A DNA stretch of 64,000 nucleotides from CAZLAK01 sp964557545 (lineage in GTDB: Bacteria; Bacillota; Desulfotomaculia; Desulfotomaculales; Pelotomaculaceae): the NCBI GenBank assembly GCA_964557545.1, contig CAZLAK010000006.1, positions 7,849 through 71,848 of the forward strand, written 5' to 3'. The position numbers and the translations under genes are program-made. Below are positions 8,829 through 16,911 of this stretch, piece after piece. A model generated the notes under the pieces. It was given only the letters and a program-made list of their open reading frames with translations. It was not told the DNA's origin and ran no database searches. Within the stretch, counting starts at the first letter, position 1; every line of letters begins with the position of its first letter.

Positions 8829-9196
8829 CGGTCCTGGCTAAAGACATAGAGCTAAATTTTGTTTAACAAAAATTTTTTCAAAGAAAACATGGCATTTTAG
8901 TTAAAACAAAATAAAATTTGTAAAATTTACTACAGTAAAAGAACTTGCGACTAAAAAAGACAAATATAGGTATTTTTATTTAAATTTTAAAGATTATTTC
9001 TACTCATAGCTTATTCTATAGGATATAACAAAATCCTCCCTTTTTTCATGCAGAAATTAGCTGGAATGTTATGTCGCCGTTAAGCCGGAATTTTAATTAA
9101 ATTTTAATTGAGTGGTTATAATATTGTACTGCGGCATATTAAATAAGAATTCTGTTTTCTAAATATTTCTTTATTTTTCTTTCTCGCAGTCTTTCC
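8829..9196. other. AT-rich intergenic region upstream of the haem operon
   Basis: No credible gene. This very AT-rich stretch should carry the promoter of the leftward haem operon, but I could not pick one convincing -35/-10 pair from many AT-rich candidates. A 15-base palindrome (TTTTGTTTAACAAAA, 8857-8871) lies 41 bp upstream of the polyprenyl synthase ATG and could be an operator or chance AT-rich symmetry. Confidence 0.4.
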
Positions 9197-9225
9197 TTGT
9201 CTTTATAGTTGCGCGGTGCTATAAT
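9197..9225 (+). promoter_or_regulatory. Sigma-A-type promoter for tRNA-Sec
   Basis: TTGTCT (9197-9202), a 17-base spacer, then a perfect TATAAT (9220-9225). The expected start is near 9232, about 20 bases before the mature tRNA. Confidence 0.75.
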
Positions 9226-9250
9226 TTTTATTGAGTTTTGTGTTCTTTTT

Positions 9251-9348
9251 GGGAGTGGATGGTGCCTGGTGGTGCTCCTGGTCTTCAAAACCAGTCGTCG
9301 GGCAGTGCTCCTGTCCGTGGTGGGTTCGATTCCCACACACTCCCGCCA
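9251..9348 (+). tRNA. selC: Selenocysteine tRNA (tRNA-Sec, anticodon UCA)
   Basis: The 98-nt gene folds as a bacterial tRNA-Sec: acceptor GGGAGUG paired with CACUCCC, a long D arm, anticodon stem CUGGU/ACCAG around CUUCAAA (UCA at 9285-9287), a very long variable arm, the T loop in GGGTTCGATTCCC, and encoded CCA. It decodes UGA with SelB; SelA converts its seryl form to selenocysteyl-tRNA. selA and selB are 11-14 kb away in this window. Confidence 0.96.
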
Positions 9349-9349
9349 G

Positions 9350-9382
9350 AAAAAGGCTTCTTCATAGTTAAGGGGCCTTTTT
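9350..9382 (+). terminator. Rho-independent terminator after selC
   Basis: AAAAAGGC pairs with GCCTTTTT around a 17-base loop. The right arm ends in a T-run, and the hairpin starts just after the tRNA CCA. Confidence 0.6.
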
Positions 9383-9464
9383 AATTTTGTTGCCTCCCTG
9401 CAAGGAATATTTTTTTTGTACCAGGGAAAAAATAAATTCGACACTTTGGCAGGGAGGTGATTGT

Positions 9465-9611
9465 ATGCCCGGCATCAAGTGTTCTGTGACTGAATGCAGG
9501 TGGAATAAAGAGGTGATGTGTCAGGCCCCGATGGTGCAAATTGATAGAAACGGCACAAGCAAGGCAGACAGTTCAGACCAAACCAAGTGTGAAACTTTTA
9601 AAATGAAGTAA
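9465..9611 (+). CDS. Small Cys-rich protein, DUF1540-like
   Basis: A 48-aa protein with four cysteines (C6, C11, C19, C42), starting MPGIKCSVTECRWN and ending near TKCETF. Spacing and the leading I-x-C-x(4)-C-x-W resemble DUF1540 proteins, small probable metal-binding proteins common in Clostridia. ATG at 9465 follows a strong GGGAGGTGA SD. The function is not known. It lies between selC and lgt as a separate small unit. Confidence 0.8.
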   Translation: MPGIKCSVTECRWNKEVMCQAPMVQIDRNGTSKADSSDQTKCETFKMK

Positions 9612-9652
9612 CCTCAGTATCCGGCATAACCAACGCTATAGCTATTTTAAAG

Positions 9653-9688
9653 CAATGAAAGACTGGTTAAAAAGCCAGTCTTTCATTG
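9653..9688. terminator. Strong hairpin, probable terminator of the DUF1540 gene
   Basis: CAATGAAAGACTGG pairs perfectly (14 bp) with CCAGTCTTTCATTG around an 8-base loop, 41 bases after the DUF1540 stop. No long T-run follows, so it may terminate weakly or protect an mRNA end. Confidence 0.5.
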
Positions 9689-9779
9689 TATAATAGAAGC
9701 TATAAAACTTTATATCCGTTTAAGTTATTTTCAATATAATCTTGTAGTTTTTAAGCTATACCCAAAGCAGGTGATTTCA

Positions 9780-10541
9780 TTGATCGATCCCGTAGCTTTT
9801 AACATAGGCCCCCTAAATATCTACTGGTATGGTATAATTATGGCCTGTGCCTTCTTTACCGGTACACTGATAGCCTACCTTTACGCCCCTAAAGCCGGCA
9901 TAAATAGCGATCACGTGATAAATATGCTGATTTTAATTATACCGGCCTCTATTATCGGGGCGCGCCTGTACTACGTCCTCTTCAGCTGGGAACAATACCG
10001 CTCAAATCTAGTAGAAATACTTGCTGTTTGGCACGGCGGCTTGGCCATCCACGGCGGGCTGCTCGGCGGCTTTTTGGCCGGATACTGGTATGTGAGGAAG
10101 AATGGTCTTGACTTTTGGAATGTGGGCGATCTTTTGGCCCCGAGCATAATCCTGGGTCAAGCCATAGGCCGGTGGGGCAATTTTATTAACCAGGAAGCCT
10201 ATGGTTATCCCGTTACACCAGAATTTATGAGTATTTTCCCAGAATTTATCCAAAGACAAATGCTTATCTACGGGCAGTACCGCCACCCCACGTTCCTTTA
10301 CGAATCTGTATGGGATTTTATGGTATTTCTATTGCTCATTTTTTATCGTCCCAAGAAAAAGTTTTCTGGAGAAATTTTGCTCCTCTACTTTTCACTTTAT
10401 TCTACAGGCCGCTTTTTTATTGAAGGTTTACGAACTGACAGCTTGATGCTAGGGCCCTTTAGGGCAGCGCAATTAGTAAGCAGTCTGCTGATCCTTGTTT
10501 CTGCTGTGTTCTACGCCAGGCTTAGACGTGCAAAACAGTAA
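9780..10541 (+). CDS. lgt: Prolipoprotein diacylglyceryl transferase
   Basis: Integral membrane enzyme that moves diacylglycerol from phosphatidylglycerol onto the lipobox cysteine of prolipoproteins. Typical features: the N-terminus IDPVAFNIGPLNIYWYGI, the HGGLLGG loop, and the signature GQAIGRWGNFINQEAYG with its essential Arg. About seven hydrophobic segments; ~253 aa. TTG at 9780 has AGGTGA five bases upstream and gives the usual start, so I prefer it over GTG 9771, whose upstream sequence is poor. A likely client in this window is the L,D-transpeptidase at 27746. Confidence 0.95.
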   Translation: MIDPVAFNIGPLNIYWYGIIMACAFFTGTLIAYLYAPKAGINSDHVINMLILIIPASIIGARLYYVLFSWEQYRSNLVEILAVWHGGLAIHGGLLGGFLAGYWYVRKNGLDFWNVGDLLAPSIILGQAIGRWGNFINQEAYGYPVTPEFMSIFPEFIQRQMLIYGQYRHPTFLYESVWDFMVFLLLIFYRPKKKFSGEILLLYFSLYSTGRFFIEGLRTDSLMLGPFRAAQLVSSLLILVSAVFYARLRRAKQ

Positions 10542-10666
10542 AATTTTTTTTAAAATTACGCAGCCTGTCCGCATTGCAGAACGGTAAATGCAAAACTATA
10601 TTAATAGCACCAGTGTTTTTATTAATTTTTATGAGTATAAGAGTGAGCGAAGGAGGTACAGTATCT

Positions 10667-10891
10667 GTGTTTACAGGCTTTTTTGGAAGCAGGGATAGTG
10701 AGGAATTGGCGCGCGAGCAGGTTTCATTTTTTATCCGTCAAGCGCAGAGCGGGATGATGGAAATGGGTAGGCTTATCCAACAGGTGGCTGATGCTGGTCA
10801 CCAAGACATTGCCTCGCAATGTTCCCGTCTTCTTCAAGTAAATGCTATGGTGGGAAATGCCCTCGAATGTGCACAAAGAAGCCTTGGTTAA
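10667..10891 (+). CDS. Small hypothetical helical protein
   Basis: Not recognised. GTG at 10667 has a near-perfect AAGGAGGT nine bases upstream, giving 74 residues that start MFTGFFGSRDSEELAREQ. The body looks alpha-helical with two cysteines (SQCSRLLQ and ALECAQRS). The frame extends upstream to 10574 and would add a hydrophobic N-terminus, but no SD precedes that start. It follows lgt by ~125 bp. Confidence 0.55.
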   Translation: MFTGFFGSRDSEELAREQVSFFIRQAQSGMMEMGRLIQQVADAGHQDIASQCSRLLQVNAMVGNALECAQRSLG

Positions 10892-11045
10892 GTATAGCCA
10901 TATTACCAAAACATGTAATAATATTTTATAAATTTTTAACATAGGAATAAATAGTTAAAAATTAGAAACTAGCCCCATAAGCCAGAGTAACACCCTATTT
11001 TACCGCTTCATAATATGTTAAAAAATCAGGTAAGGGGGTAATAAA

Positions 11046-11168
11046 ATGGCCTTTAATACTGGCGGGGGCATAAGCGGCGGCATTTCCGGTTCTTTTAATT
11101 TCTCGTTTTTCTTTACATTTTTCTTCTTCATCCTCATCATTTTCTTCCTCTTCCACTGGTTTATTTAA
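11046..11168 (+). CDS. 40-residue Gly/Phe-rich hydrophobic protein (YjcZ-like in style)
   Basis: ATG at 11046 after GGGGGTAATAAA opens a 40-aa frame. The Gly/Ser N-terminus (MAFNTGGGISGGISGSF) is followed by one very hydrophobic segment of Phe, Ile and Leu and ends HWFI. This layout recalls the tiny membrane proteins of the YjcZ/sporulation type in Firmicutes, but no sequence family is claimed. A terminator starts 27 bases after the stop, which supports a real transcript. The opposite-strand reading is acidic and low-complexity and is probably a shadow. Confidence 0.5.
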   Translation: MAFNTGGGISGGISGSFNFSFFFTFFFFILIIFFLFHWFI

Positions 11169-11194
11169 TTCTTCAGTTTGATACCGGTGAGGGG

Positions 11195-11228
11195 GCCCTG
11201 GCAGCACTAACCTGCCCAGGGCTTTTTT
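11195..11228 (+). terminator. Rho-independent terminator
   Basis: GCCCTGGCAG pairs with CTGCCCAGGGC (one bulge), followed by TTTTTT at 11223-11228. It ends the 40-aa gene and lies just before the end of the convergent DUF4912 gene. Confidence 0.75.
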
Positions 11229-11232
11229 AACT

Positions 11233-11655
11233 TTATGCGTGGTTAGCCCATGAACTAACTAAAGAAGCCGGAGGACTTGTGTCGTGTTCGTTGATGCCTT
11301 CTTTTGCTGGAGGGAATGTAATTTGAAGCCGTTCAGATGGTGTGCGAACAGCATTGGAACGTAACAGGGGATAAAACTCATTATCGTGGTTGATAATACC
11401 AATTTCACAAGCGTATATCTTGTCCGGTTCCAATTGGGTAAAGTAGTAATCTTTCACCGCCAGCCCAATTTCAGTTGCAAAAAACACCCCGCCCCTCTCA
11501 TTAACTAGCCTCAGTTCCACTTTCCTGCCCCAAAGGGCTTCTTGCAACCCGGGAGACAGTTCCCAATAAGCAAATACAACCCAGGGATTTTGCACCATAA
11601 GGCGCAACTCGCTCTGACCCCCGTTAACCGAAATTGGCGTGTCGCGCACTCCCAC
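11233..11655 (-). CDS. DUF4912-like protein
   Basis: 140 aa. The VQNPWVVFAYWELSPG segment and the following ELRLVNERGG / YYFTQLEPDKIYACEIG strands match the fold and signature words of DUF4912 proteins, found in Firmicutes and cyanobacteria with unknown function. It is a compact beta-rich domain with no signal peptide or membrane segment, and the last ~25 residues are probably disordered. The GTG start has an AGGAGG SD. It is transcribed alone, divergently from the gene at 11888. Confidence 0.75.
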   Translation of the reverse strand: MGVRDTPISVNGGQSELRLMVQNPWVVFAYWELSPGLQEALWGRKVELRLVNERGGVFFATEIGLAVKDYYFTQLEPDKIYACEIGIINHDNEFYPLLRSNAVRTPSERLQITFPPAKEGINEHDTSPPASLVSSWANHA

Positions 11656-11887
11656 TTTAATTTTCCCTCCTTTTCTTAACCTTCCTATACTATTTTTCTT
11701 GATAAAATCTAAATAACCTTCCAGTATTTATTAGATATTACATAAATTTTATTTATTTTAATTAATGAAAAAATTTATAAATTAATAATTTTCAAAATAT
11801 ATTTTCATTTGCCAGTAAAACTTTGGTGGCTTAAAATTTTTCCGGGAGTTAGTTTATTTTTTAAAGAAATTTTGAGAGGTGATACGG

Positions 11888-12442
11888 TTGGTTTACTGGG
11901 AAAAAAAGGGCAGCACCAACACACTAAAAACTGTAGAACTGGCGCTGGATAGAGCGCGCCAGCTTGGCATAAAACATTTTGTTATCGCTTCTTGTTCGGG
12001 CAAATCGGCAGAACACTTTTTTGATTTTACAAGCGAGTTTGAAGTAATCTGCGTTACGCACCAAGCTGGTTTTTACCATCCAGGGGAAGATGAGATGGGC
12101 TGTGAGATGAGACAGAAACTGTTGGCCTGCGGTATAAAATTACTTACTGCTACCCATTTGATGGGAGGTCTTGACAGGGCTTGCCGGGTAAAATTTGGCG
12201 GTGTTTATCCGGCAGAGATAATTTCCAGCACCTTGCGGCTTTTTGGACAGGGGATAAAAGTATGTGTGGAAATTTCTGTTATGGCTTTAGATGCCGGCTT
12301 GATTCCTTATGGTGTTGAAGTAGTGGCCTGCGGCGGCACTGCCGAGGGGTTGGATGCAGCTGCTGTCATTGTGCCTGCGCATTCGCAGAACTTTTTTGAA
12401 ACAAAAATAAAAGAAATAATTTGCAAGCCTAGAGAATTTTAA
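11888..12442 (+). CDS. Stand-alone pyruvate-kinase alpha/beta-domain-like protein
   Basis: ~184 aa resembling the C-terminal domain of pyruvate kinase (PF02887/COG1751 type) without the catalytic barrel. It begins with a TLKTVELALDRARQLGIKHFVIASCSGKSA block (shown in part) and ends with VVACGGTAEGLDAAAVI. TTG at 11888 has GAGAGGTGAT upstream at good spacing; GTG 11879 is the alternative. The fold often binds an allosteric effector or nucleotide, but the role of free-standing copies is unknown. Terminator-like hairpin at the stop codon. Confidence 0.7.
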   Translation: MVYWEKKGSTNTLKTVELALDRARQLGIKHFVIASCSGKSAEHFFDFTSEFEVICVTHQAGFYHPGEDEMGCEMRQKLLACGIKLLTATHLMGGLDRACRVKFGGVYPAEIISSTLRLFGQGIKVCVEISVMALDAGLIPYGVEVVACGGTAEGLDAAAVIVPAHSQNFFETKIKEIICKPREF

Positions 12443-12470
12443 TCCCTGCCAGCCAATAGCCGCAGGGATT
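12441..12470. terminator. Terminator-like hairpin between convergent genes
   Basis: AATCCCTGC pairs with GCAGGGATT around a 12-base loop at the stop codon of the PK-domain gene. Only a weak T-rich tail follows. Confidence 0.5.
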
Positions 12471-12536
12471 TATTCAATATATACCAGTTTTTGCTCATCA
12501 AAAATACAATTTAAACTGATATCTTACCAAATTTCC

Positions 12537-13406
12537 CTATGGAATGACTTTATTGAGAGGGTATTCAATAATGTCTTGGGCCCCTGCTTTCTTCAAGGCG
12601 GGGATAAGGTCACGGACTTGCTTTTCTTCAAGGATTGTTTCTACTGCCACCCATTCGCTGTGAACGAGCTGCGAAATAGTTGGGTGTTTCATGGCCGGCA
12701 GTATCTCCAGTATATCATTTAATTTTACCCTAGGCACATTCATTTTTAGCCCAACCCTGGAGCGGGCGCGCAGTGCCCCCTGGAGGAGGACAGAGAGGTT
12801 CTGCAGCTTCTCCCTTTTCCACGGGTCATTCCAGGCCTTTTTATTGGCGTGCAGTTTAGTAGTCGATTCTAAGATGGTGGCTATAACACGGAGGTTGTTG
12901 GCTTTTAGAGAACTGCCCGTTTCCGTAATGTCGGCAATAGCATCCACGAGGTGGGGCACTTTTACTTCGGTGGCGCCGTAAGAATACTCTACACTTGCTT
13001 CCACCCCGTGCTGCCGCAAGTATTTTTTAGTTACCCGTACTAGTTCAGTGGCAATCCTCTTGCCGTTTAAGTCGTATACGCTTTGAATATCGCTTTCATT
13101 GGCCACGGCAATTACTAGCCGTATAGGGTTGGATGTGCTCTTAGCGTAAACGAGGTCCGCTACCTCCACCACATCTACCTCGTTTTCCATGATCCAGTCG
13201 AGGCCGCTAATACCCGCGTCCAGCACGCCCTCGTACACGTAGCGGGGAATTTCTTGTGCTCTCATGAGTATTACCTCGAGTTCGGGATCGTTCACTGAAG
13301 GGAAATATGAGCGGCTGCGCACAGTTAGCTCGTAACCGGCCTGTTTAAAAAGCTGAAAGGTAGCCTCCTGAAGACTACCCTTAGGAAGTCCCAAACGCAG
13401 TTTCAA
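12537..13406 (-). CDS. hisG: ATP phosphoribosyltransferase, long form
   Basis: First enzyme of histidine synthesis, joining ATP and PRPP. At 289 aa it is the long form, with a C-terminal regulatory (ACT-like) domain (~residues 210-289), so it should be feedback-inhibited by histidine without a HisZ partner. Typical blocks are RLGLPKGSLQ, the AGISGLDWI segment, and the PRPP-loop region DAIADITETGSSLKAN. ATG start with an upstream GGAGGAG SD. No other his gene is in the window, so hisG is outside any his operon here. Confidence 0.93.
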   Translation of the reverse strand: MKLRLGLPKGSLQEATFQLFKQAGYELTVRSRSYFPSVNDPELEVILMRAQEIPRYVYEGVLDAGISGLDWIMENEVDVVEVADLVYAKSTSNPIRLVIAVANESDIQSVYDLNGKRIATELVRVTKKYLRQHGVEASVEYSYGATEVKVPHLVDAIADITETGSSLKANNLRVIATILESTTKLHANKKAWNDPWKREKLQNLSVLLQGALRARSRVGLKMNVPRVKLNDILEILPAMKHPTISQLVHSEWVAVETILEEKQVRDLIPALKKAGAQDIIEYPLNKVIP

Positions 13407-13541
13407 AGGAAAACTCCTCCTCGTTCCAAGTTGTCAGCTATTTCTTTTTATGTTAGCACTGTTGTTACATTGACTAATATAATGCTCTGCCTGCTTAGGT
13501 GTCAATAGCGGCTGGACTTTAAAAATCAGTTTTTGAGGTAT

Positions 13542-14690
13542 TTAAGGTATGACCAGGAGCTGGCCCGGATAAATGGTTTCGTCTAATTGAAGGCCGCTGG
13601 CATCTGCTACTTCGCTAGGGGTTAGCCCGTATTGTTTGGCAATAGAGAAAATTGTATCGCCTGCGGCGACAGTATGGACAGACCTCCCGCAGCCAGCTAG
13701 ATACCAGACAAAAAGAGCGCCGTCGGCTGTTCCTGCAGCAACCTCACTGCTCCTGCTGGCAGCTATGCTCTTTAACGGCCTCCCAATGTTTAATGCCCAA
13801 TCGGGATCGGTACCGGTTAGGGGGTACCAAAAGCCAAAGATATACCCTTCAGGTGTGCCGGCGATCAGGGTCTGGCCTTCTCTTCCCAAAAGCTTTGCGC
13901 AAGCCAGAGCGGTGACGGAATTTCCCAGATTGCTGGTAACTAAAACCGGGTTTTCTGACCCCGCAAATACCCTTATACAGCCGTCTTCACCGCCAAAAAC
14001 AAGCTCCTCCCCCGGCTCCGGTCTCACATCTCCGGCCGTTAAAGAGGCCGCAGTTACCCCAGGACTGGTTATATAGGGGCCGCCGGCAAAACCGGCTTCG
14101 GTGTACTGCAGGGTGATTATACCGGAATCTGCACCGCTGCCGTAAGCAGCGGCAATTAAAGGAAGCCCGCCGCTGTCAGTTTTATAGACAGCTACCTTTT
14201 GAACCGGGCCGGGCAGGATCCTAATAGCAAATAATTCTACCCGCAACTGTTCGCCGTCAGCAGCTGCCGGCCGGTAAAAATAGAGGGCTCCTTTGGCCTT
14301 GGCAGCAGCTATTATTTCATTTGTGCCGTCCCCATCTATGTCAGCAACAGCCAGATCAGCAAAGTTTGCCCCGGGTTCCGGCTCTGTTTCGCCGGCCTTT
14401 CTCAGGGCAAAGCCGTCCGCACTGTAAACTTCTATTCTGTCTTCTAGCCCGGCAAAAATGAGACTTGTACTTGCCGGCGGGGGTTCCGCCGCCAAGCTCA
14501 ATACTGTATTTCCTGCGGCTGCGCGGGAGGTTTCCAAATACCCCATTGTATTTGGGAAAAAGAGGTACACGGTTTTGTCCGCTGCCGATACCAGGCAGGG
14601 ACGGCCGGCTCCCCGGTCGATCCAGGCAACAAAAACCGGGTCCTTGAAGTCTTCTTTTTGCCAGACTATTTTTTTGATGGCCAGTACCAT
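13542..14690 (-). CDS. FG-GAP/VCBS beta-propeller protein with C-terminal LysM
   Basis: 382 aa. The first ~320 residues are beta-strand repeats of the integrin/FG-GAP type with one clear calcium-loop motif (DIDGDGTNEI, ~residues 133-142); several repeats carry short VFGGEDG / AGTADGALF-like words. Residues ~335-382 form a LysM domain (HTVAAGDTIFSIAKQYGLT... ending YPGQLLVIP) that would bind peptidoglycan or chitin-like glycan. No signal peptide or membrane helix is seen. Signal-less LysM proteins in spore formers are often spore coat proteins, so a spore surface role is possible (inference). The start overlaps the upstream AbrB-like gene by 25 bp. Confidence 0.75.
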   Translation of the reverse strand: MVLAIKKIVWQKEDFKDPVFVAWIDRGAGRPCLVSAADKTVYLFFPNTMGYLETSRAAAGNTVLSLAAEPPPASTSLIFAGLEDRIEVYSADGFALRKAGETEPEPGANFADLAVADIDGDGTNEIIAAAKAKGALYFYRPAAADGEQLRVELFAIRILPGPVQKVAVYKTDSGGLPLIAAAYGSGADSGIITLQYTEAGFAGGPYITSPGVTAASLTAGDVRPEPGEELVFGGEDGCIRVFAGSENPVLVTSNLGNSVTALACAKLLGREGQTLIAGTPEGYIFGFWYPLTGTDPDWALNIGRPLKSIAASRSSEVAAGTADGALFVWYLAGCGRSVHTVAAGDTIFSIAKQYGLTPSEVADASGLQLDETIYPGQLLVIP

Positions 14691-14851
14691 AGGCTGCCCC
14701 CGGGGATTTTCTTATCAAGTTTTTTTAAAATTATCTTTCCTTCCTCAATCTCAATGGTCACATCACTGCCCCCCTTAAGGCCCAGCATTCTCATTATCGA
14801 ACGAGGTATCGTCACTTGACCGTGCGGTGTTATACTTGAAAGTTTGTTCAC
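14666..14851 (-). CDS. AbrB/SpoVT-family DNA-binding protein
   Basis: 61 aa forming one swapped-hairpin AbrB domain: SITPHGQVTIPRSIMRMLGL and SDVTIEIEEGKIILKKL. GTG at 14851 has a GGGGG SD seven bases upstream; an in-frame extension to 15031 lacks support and does not look coded. Such domains are transition-state or sporulation regulators, or antitoxins. There is no toxin next to it; it overlaps the beta-propeller/LysM gene by 25 bp and may regulate it. Confidence 0.8.
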   Translation of the reverse strand: MNKLSSITPHGQVTIPRSIMRMLGLKGGSDVTIEIEEGKIILKKLDKKIPGGSLWYWPSKK

Positions 14852-15094
14852 ACTTTTTCCCCCTGGTGTTTTGGTTGACTGACGGGTACTATTATAAAGC
14901 ACTGCATCTGCAACTATCCAGGGGTTATAATTGCCATGTTTTGTCGCTATTAGTAGATCTGTCTGCCGCAAGGTATTCTTTGCATTTTCCACAATGTAGT
15001 GTAATATATTGTGTAGTTTATGGCACAACATCCAGCAGTGACACAGGTAATAACCGTATGATTTTTACCTAAATTAGATCAAGGAGGAGCAAAA

Positions 15095-16285
15095 ATGACG
15101 ATTTCCAAAAAAGTTGAAGCTTGTCTTTCCGGGGCTTCCTGGATAAGAAGGATGTTTGAGGAAGGAGAAAGATTGAGAAAAATACACGGCCCGGACAAAG
15201 TCTACGATTTTACTCTCGGCAACCCGGAGGTGGAACCCCCTGCCCGTTTTAAAGAGGAATTAAAAAGGCTTGCTGAAAAACCCATACCGGGAATGCACCG
15301 CTACATGAGCAACGCCGGTTACCCCAAAACCCGCCGGGCAGTGGCAGAAGTGCTGGCCGAAAAAACCGGCCTCCCATTCACCGAAAACCACGTGGTAATG
15401 ACCTGCGGTGCCGGCGGCGGCCTCAACGTGGTCTTAAAGACCATCCTGGATCCAGGCGATGAGGTTATAATACTTTCTCCTTATTTTGTCGAGTACAAAT
15501 TTTATGCCGACAATCACGGCGGTGTCTGCCGTGTAGTTCCAACAGACCAGTCCTTTCAGCCAGACGCCGCAAGAATAGGTGAAGCAGTAAATGAAAAGAC
15601 AAAAGCGGTAATCATTAATTCCCCGAACAACCCCACTGGCGTTGTTTATACCGCTGAATCGCTAAAGGCCGTTGGCCGCACGCTGGAAGAAAAAGAAAAA
15701 GAACTGGGACGGCCGATATACGTAATTTCCGACGAGCCCTACGCCAAAATTGTATACGACGGTATATCTGTGCCCAGCGTCTTTTTGCACATAAAAAACA
15801 GCATAGTGGTAACCTCTCACAGCAAAGACCTTGCCCTGCCGGGTGAAAGAATTGGCTACGCAGCCATTTCGCCCAAAATTGAAAAATCAGACCTGCTTTT
15901 TGAGGGCATGGTCTTCTGCAACCGCACTCTAGGTTTTGTGAACGCCCCGGCGCTCATGCAGCACATTGTAGCCTTACTGCAAAACGAGAGTGTAGATATC
16001 GCTGATTACCAGGAAAAAAGGGACATCCTGTACGACAGCCTTACAGAGATGGGCTTTCAAATGGTAAAACCCCAGGGCGCTTTCTACCTTTTCCCTAAAA
16101 GTCCGGTGCCGGACGACGTTGAATTTACAAAATTGGCCCAAAAGTACAACATACTAGTCGTACCGGGAAGCGGCTTTGGAGCCCCCGGTTACTTCCGGCT
16201 TTCTTATTGTATCAGCAAAAACACCATCCTTGCCTCCCTGCCGGCTTTCCGTGCTTTGGCGGCGGAGCTGGGGTTAAAAAAATAA
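15095..16285 (+). CDS. PLP-dependent class I/II aminotransferase
   Basis: 396 aa, cytoplasmic. Fold type I signatures: the INSPNNPTGVVY loop, the SDEPYAKIVYDG segment, the PLP lysine in TSHSKDLALPGERIGY, and C-terminal Arg in FRLSYCIS for substrate carboxylate. The substrate is unknown; aspartate, alanine or aromatic amino acids are all possible. Strong AAGGAGGAGC SD before ATG 15095. Monocistronic, with a terminator downstream. Confidence 0.9.
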   Translation: MTISKKVEACLSGASWIRRMFEEGERLRKIHGPDKVYDFTLGNPEVEPPARFKEELKRLAEKPIPGMHRYMSNAGYPKTRRAVAEVLAEKTGLPFTENHVVMTCGAGGGLNVVLKTILDPGDEVIILSPYFVEYKFYADNHGGVCRVVPTDQSFQPDAARIGEAVNEKTKAVIINSPNNPTGVVYTAESLKAVGRTLEEKEKELGRPIYVISDEPYAKIVYDGISVPSVFLHIKNSIVVTSHSKDLALPGERIGYAAISPKIEKSDLLFEGMVFCNRTLGFVNAPALMQHIVALLQNESVDIADYQEKRDILYDSLTEMGFQMVKPQGAFYLFPKSPVPDDVEFTKLAQKYNILVVPGSGFGAPGYFRLSYCISKNTILASLPAFRALAAELGLKK

Positions 16286-16357
16286 ACCGGCATTTCATAG
16301 CCGGCGGGTATTGCTACAAGGTAACCGGTTTAAGAGGTTTATTCCCGGCATATAAGA

Positions 16358-16395
16358 TACCCCCTGTATTTGTAAAATTTACAGGGGTAATTTTC
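16358..16395. terminator. Terminator between convergent genes
   Basis: ACCCCCTGTA pairs with TACAGGGGTA (one bulge), followed by TTTTC on the + strand. Serves the aminotransferase gene and possibly the facing DUF456 gene. Confidence 0.65.
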
Positions 16396-16402
16396 TAATT
16401 TC

Positions 16403-16882
16403 TTACAGCACCTCGATAAAAAACCAGGTGATCATTAAAGCTTCTACGGCAAGTTTTAAAAAAGTGCCCCCCAAAAAGCCAACCAGTGTTCCCCAGCCAA
16501 CGCGCAAGGCCCCTCCCAATGAATTTTTGCGGAATAACTCTCCTGCCACAGCACCGATAAAAGGGCCGCAAATGAGGCCAAAAGGCCCGCCCATTATTAC
16601 TCCGGCAATGCCGCCCAAAATACTGCCCCAGACAGCGTACTTTGAGCCGCCGTACACTTTTACACCCCAGACGCCGGCAACGTAATCGATGGCGAAGATC
16701 AGCGCCACTGCCAGCCCCTGTCCGAGAAAGAAAGCCCACCCCAGCCCTTGAAATTTTGTGAACAGTCCGTAGGCAAACATTCCCAGCCAAATTAAGGGTG
16801 CCCCGGGCAAGGCGGGCAGGACAGTACCCAGCACGCCTAGGGTCATAAAAATTACTGCTACGGCGAGACCGGCAACAGACAT
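16403..16882 (-). CDS. DUF456 membrane protein
   Basis: 159 aa, strongly hydrophobic with Gly-rich helices. The words LGVLGTVLPALPGAPLIWLGM, VAGVWGVKVYGGSKYAVWGS and GPFGLICGPFIGAVAGEL are characteristic of DUF456, a small inner-membrane family of unknown function. Complete length. ATG preceded by GGGGGAGAG. It follows the methyltransferase gene by 29 bp and may share its transcript. Confidence 0.88.
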   Translation of the reverse strand: MSVAGLAVAVIFMTLGVLGTVLPALPGAPLIWLGMFAYGLFTKFQGLGWAFFLGQGLAVALIFAIDYVAGVWGVKVYGGSKYAVWGSILGGIAGVIMGGPFGLICGPFIGAVAGELFRKNSLGGALRVGWGTLVGFLGGTFLKLAVEALMITWFFIEVL

Positions 16883-16911
16883 ATAAACTCTCCCCCAAAA
16901 TTTATCAGTAT

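Noticed and set aside
8857..8871. Palindrome TTTTGTTTAACAAAA as a possible Rex or Fur-like operator of the haem operon
   Set aside because: AT-rich symmetry is expected by chance in this stretch and half-site spacing does not fit the known Rex consensus.
9139..9444. Minus-strand frame through selC
   Set aside because: Runs across a clear tRNA-Sec gene and its promoter; not coding.
10995..11207. Minus-strand acidic frame (Glu/Asp/Lys rich)
   Set aside because: It is the antisense of the Phe-rich 40-aa gene; acidic runs come from complementing TTC/TTT codons, and no SD is seen.
14852..15094. Coding or RNA gene in the gap between the AbrB-like gene and the aminotransferase
   Set aside because: Stop codons in all frames with SD-less short frames; only promoter-like AT-rich words are present.
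16395..16898. Long open frame on the same strand as the DUF456 gene but in another register, rich in Arg and Gly
   Set aside because: It lies wholly over the DUF456 gene, which has clear family words and a good SD; Arg/Cys-rich composition is typical of a GC-rich shadow frame.
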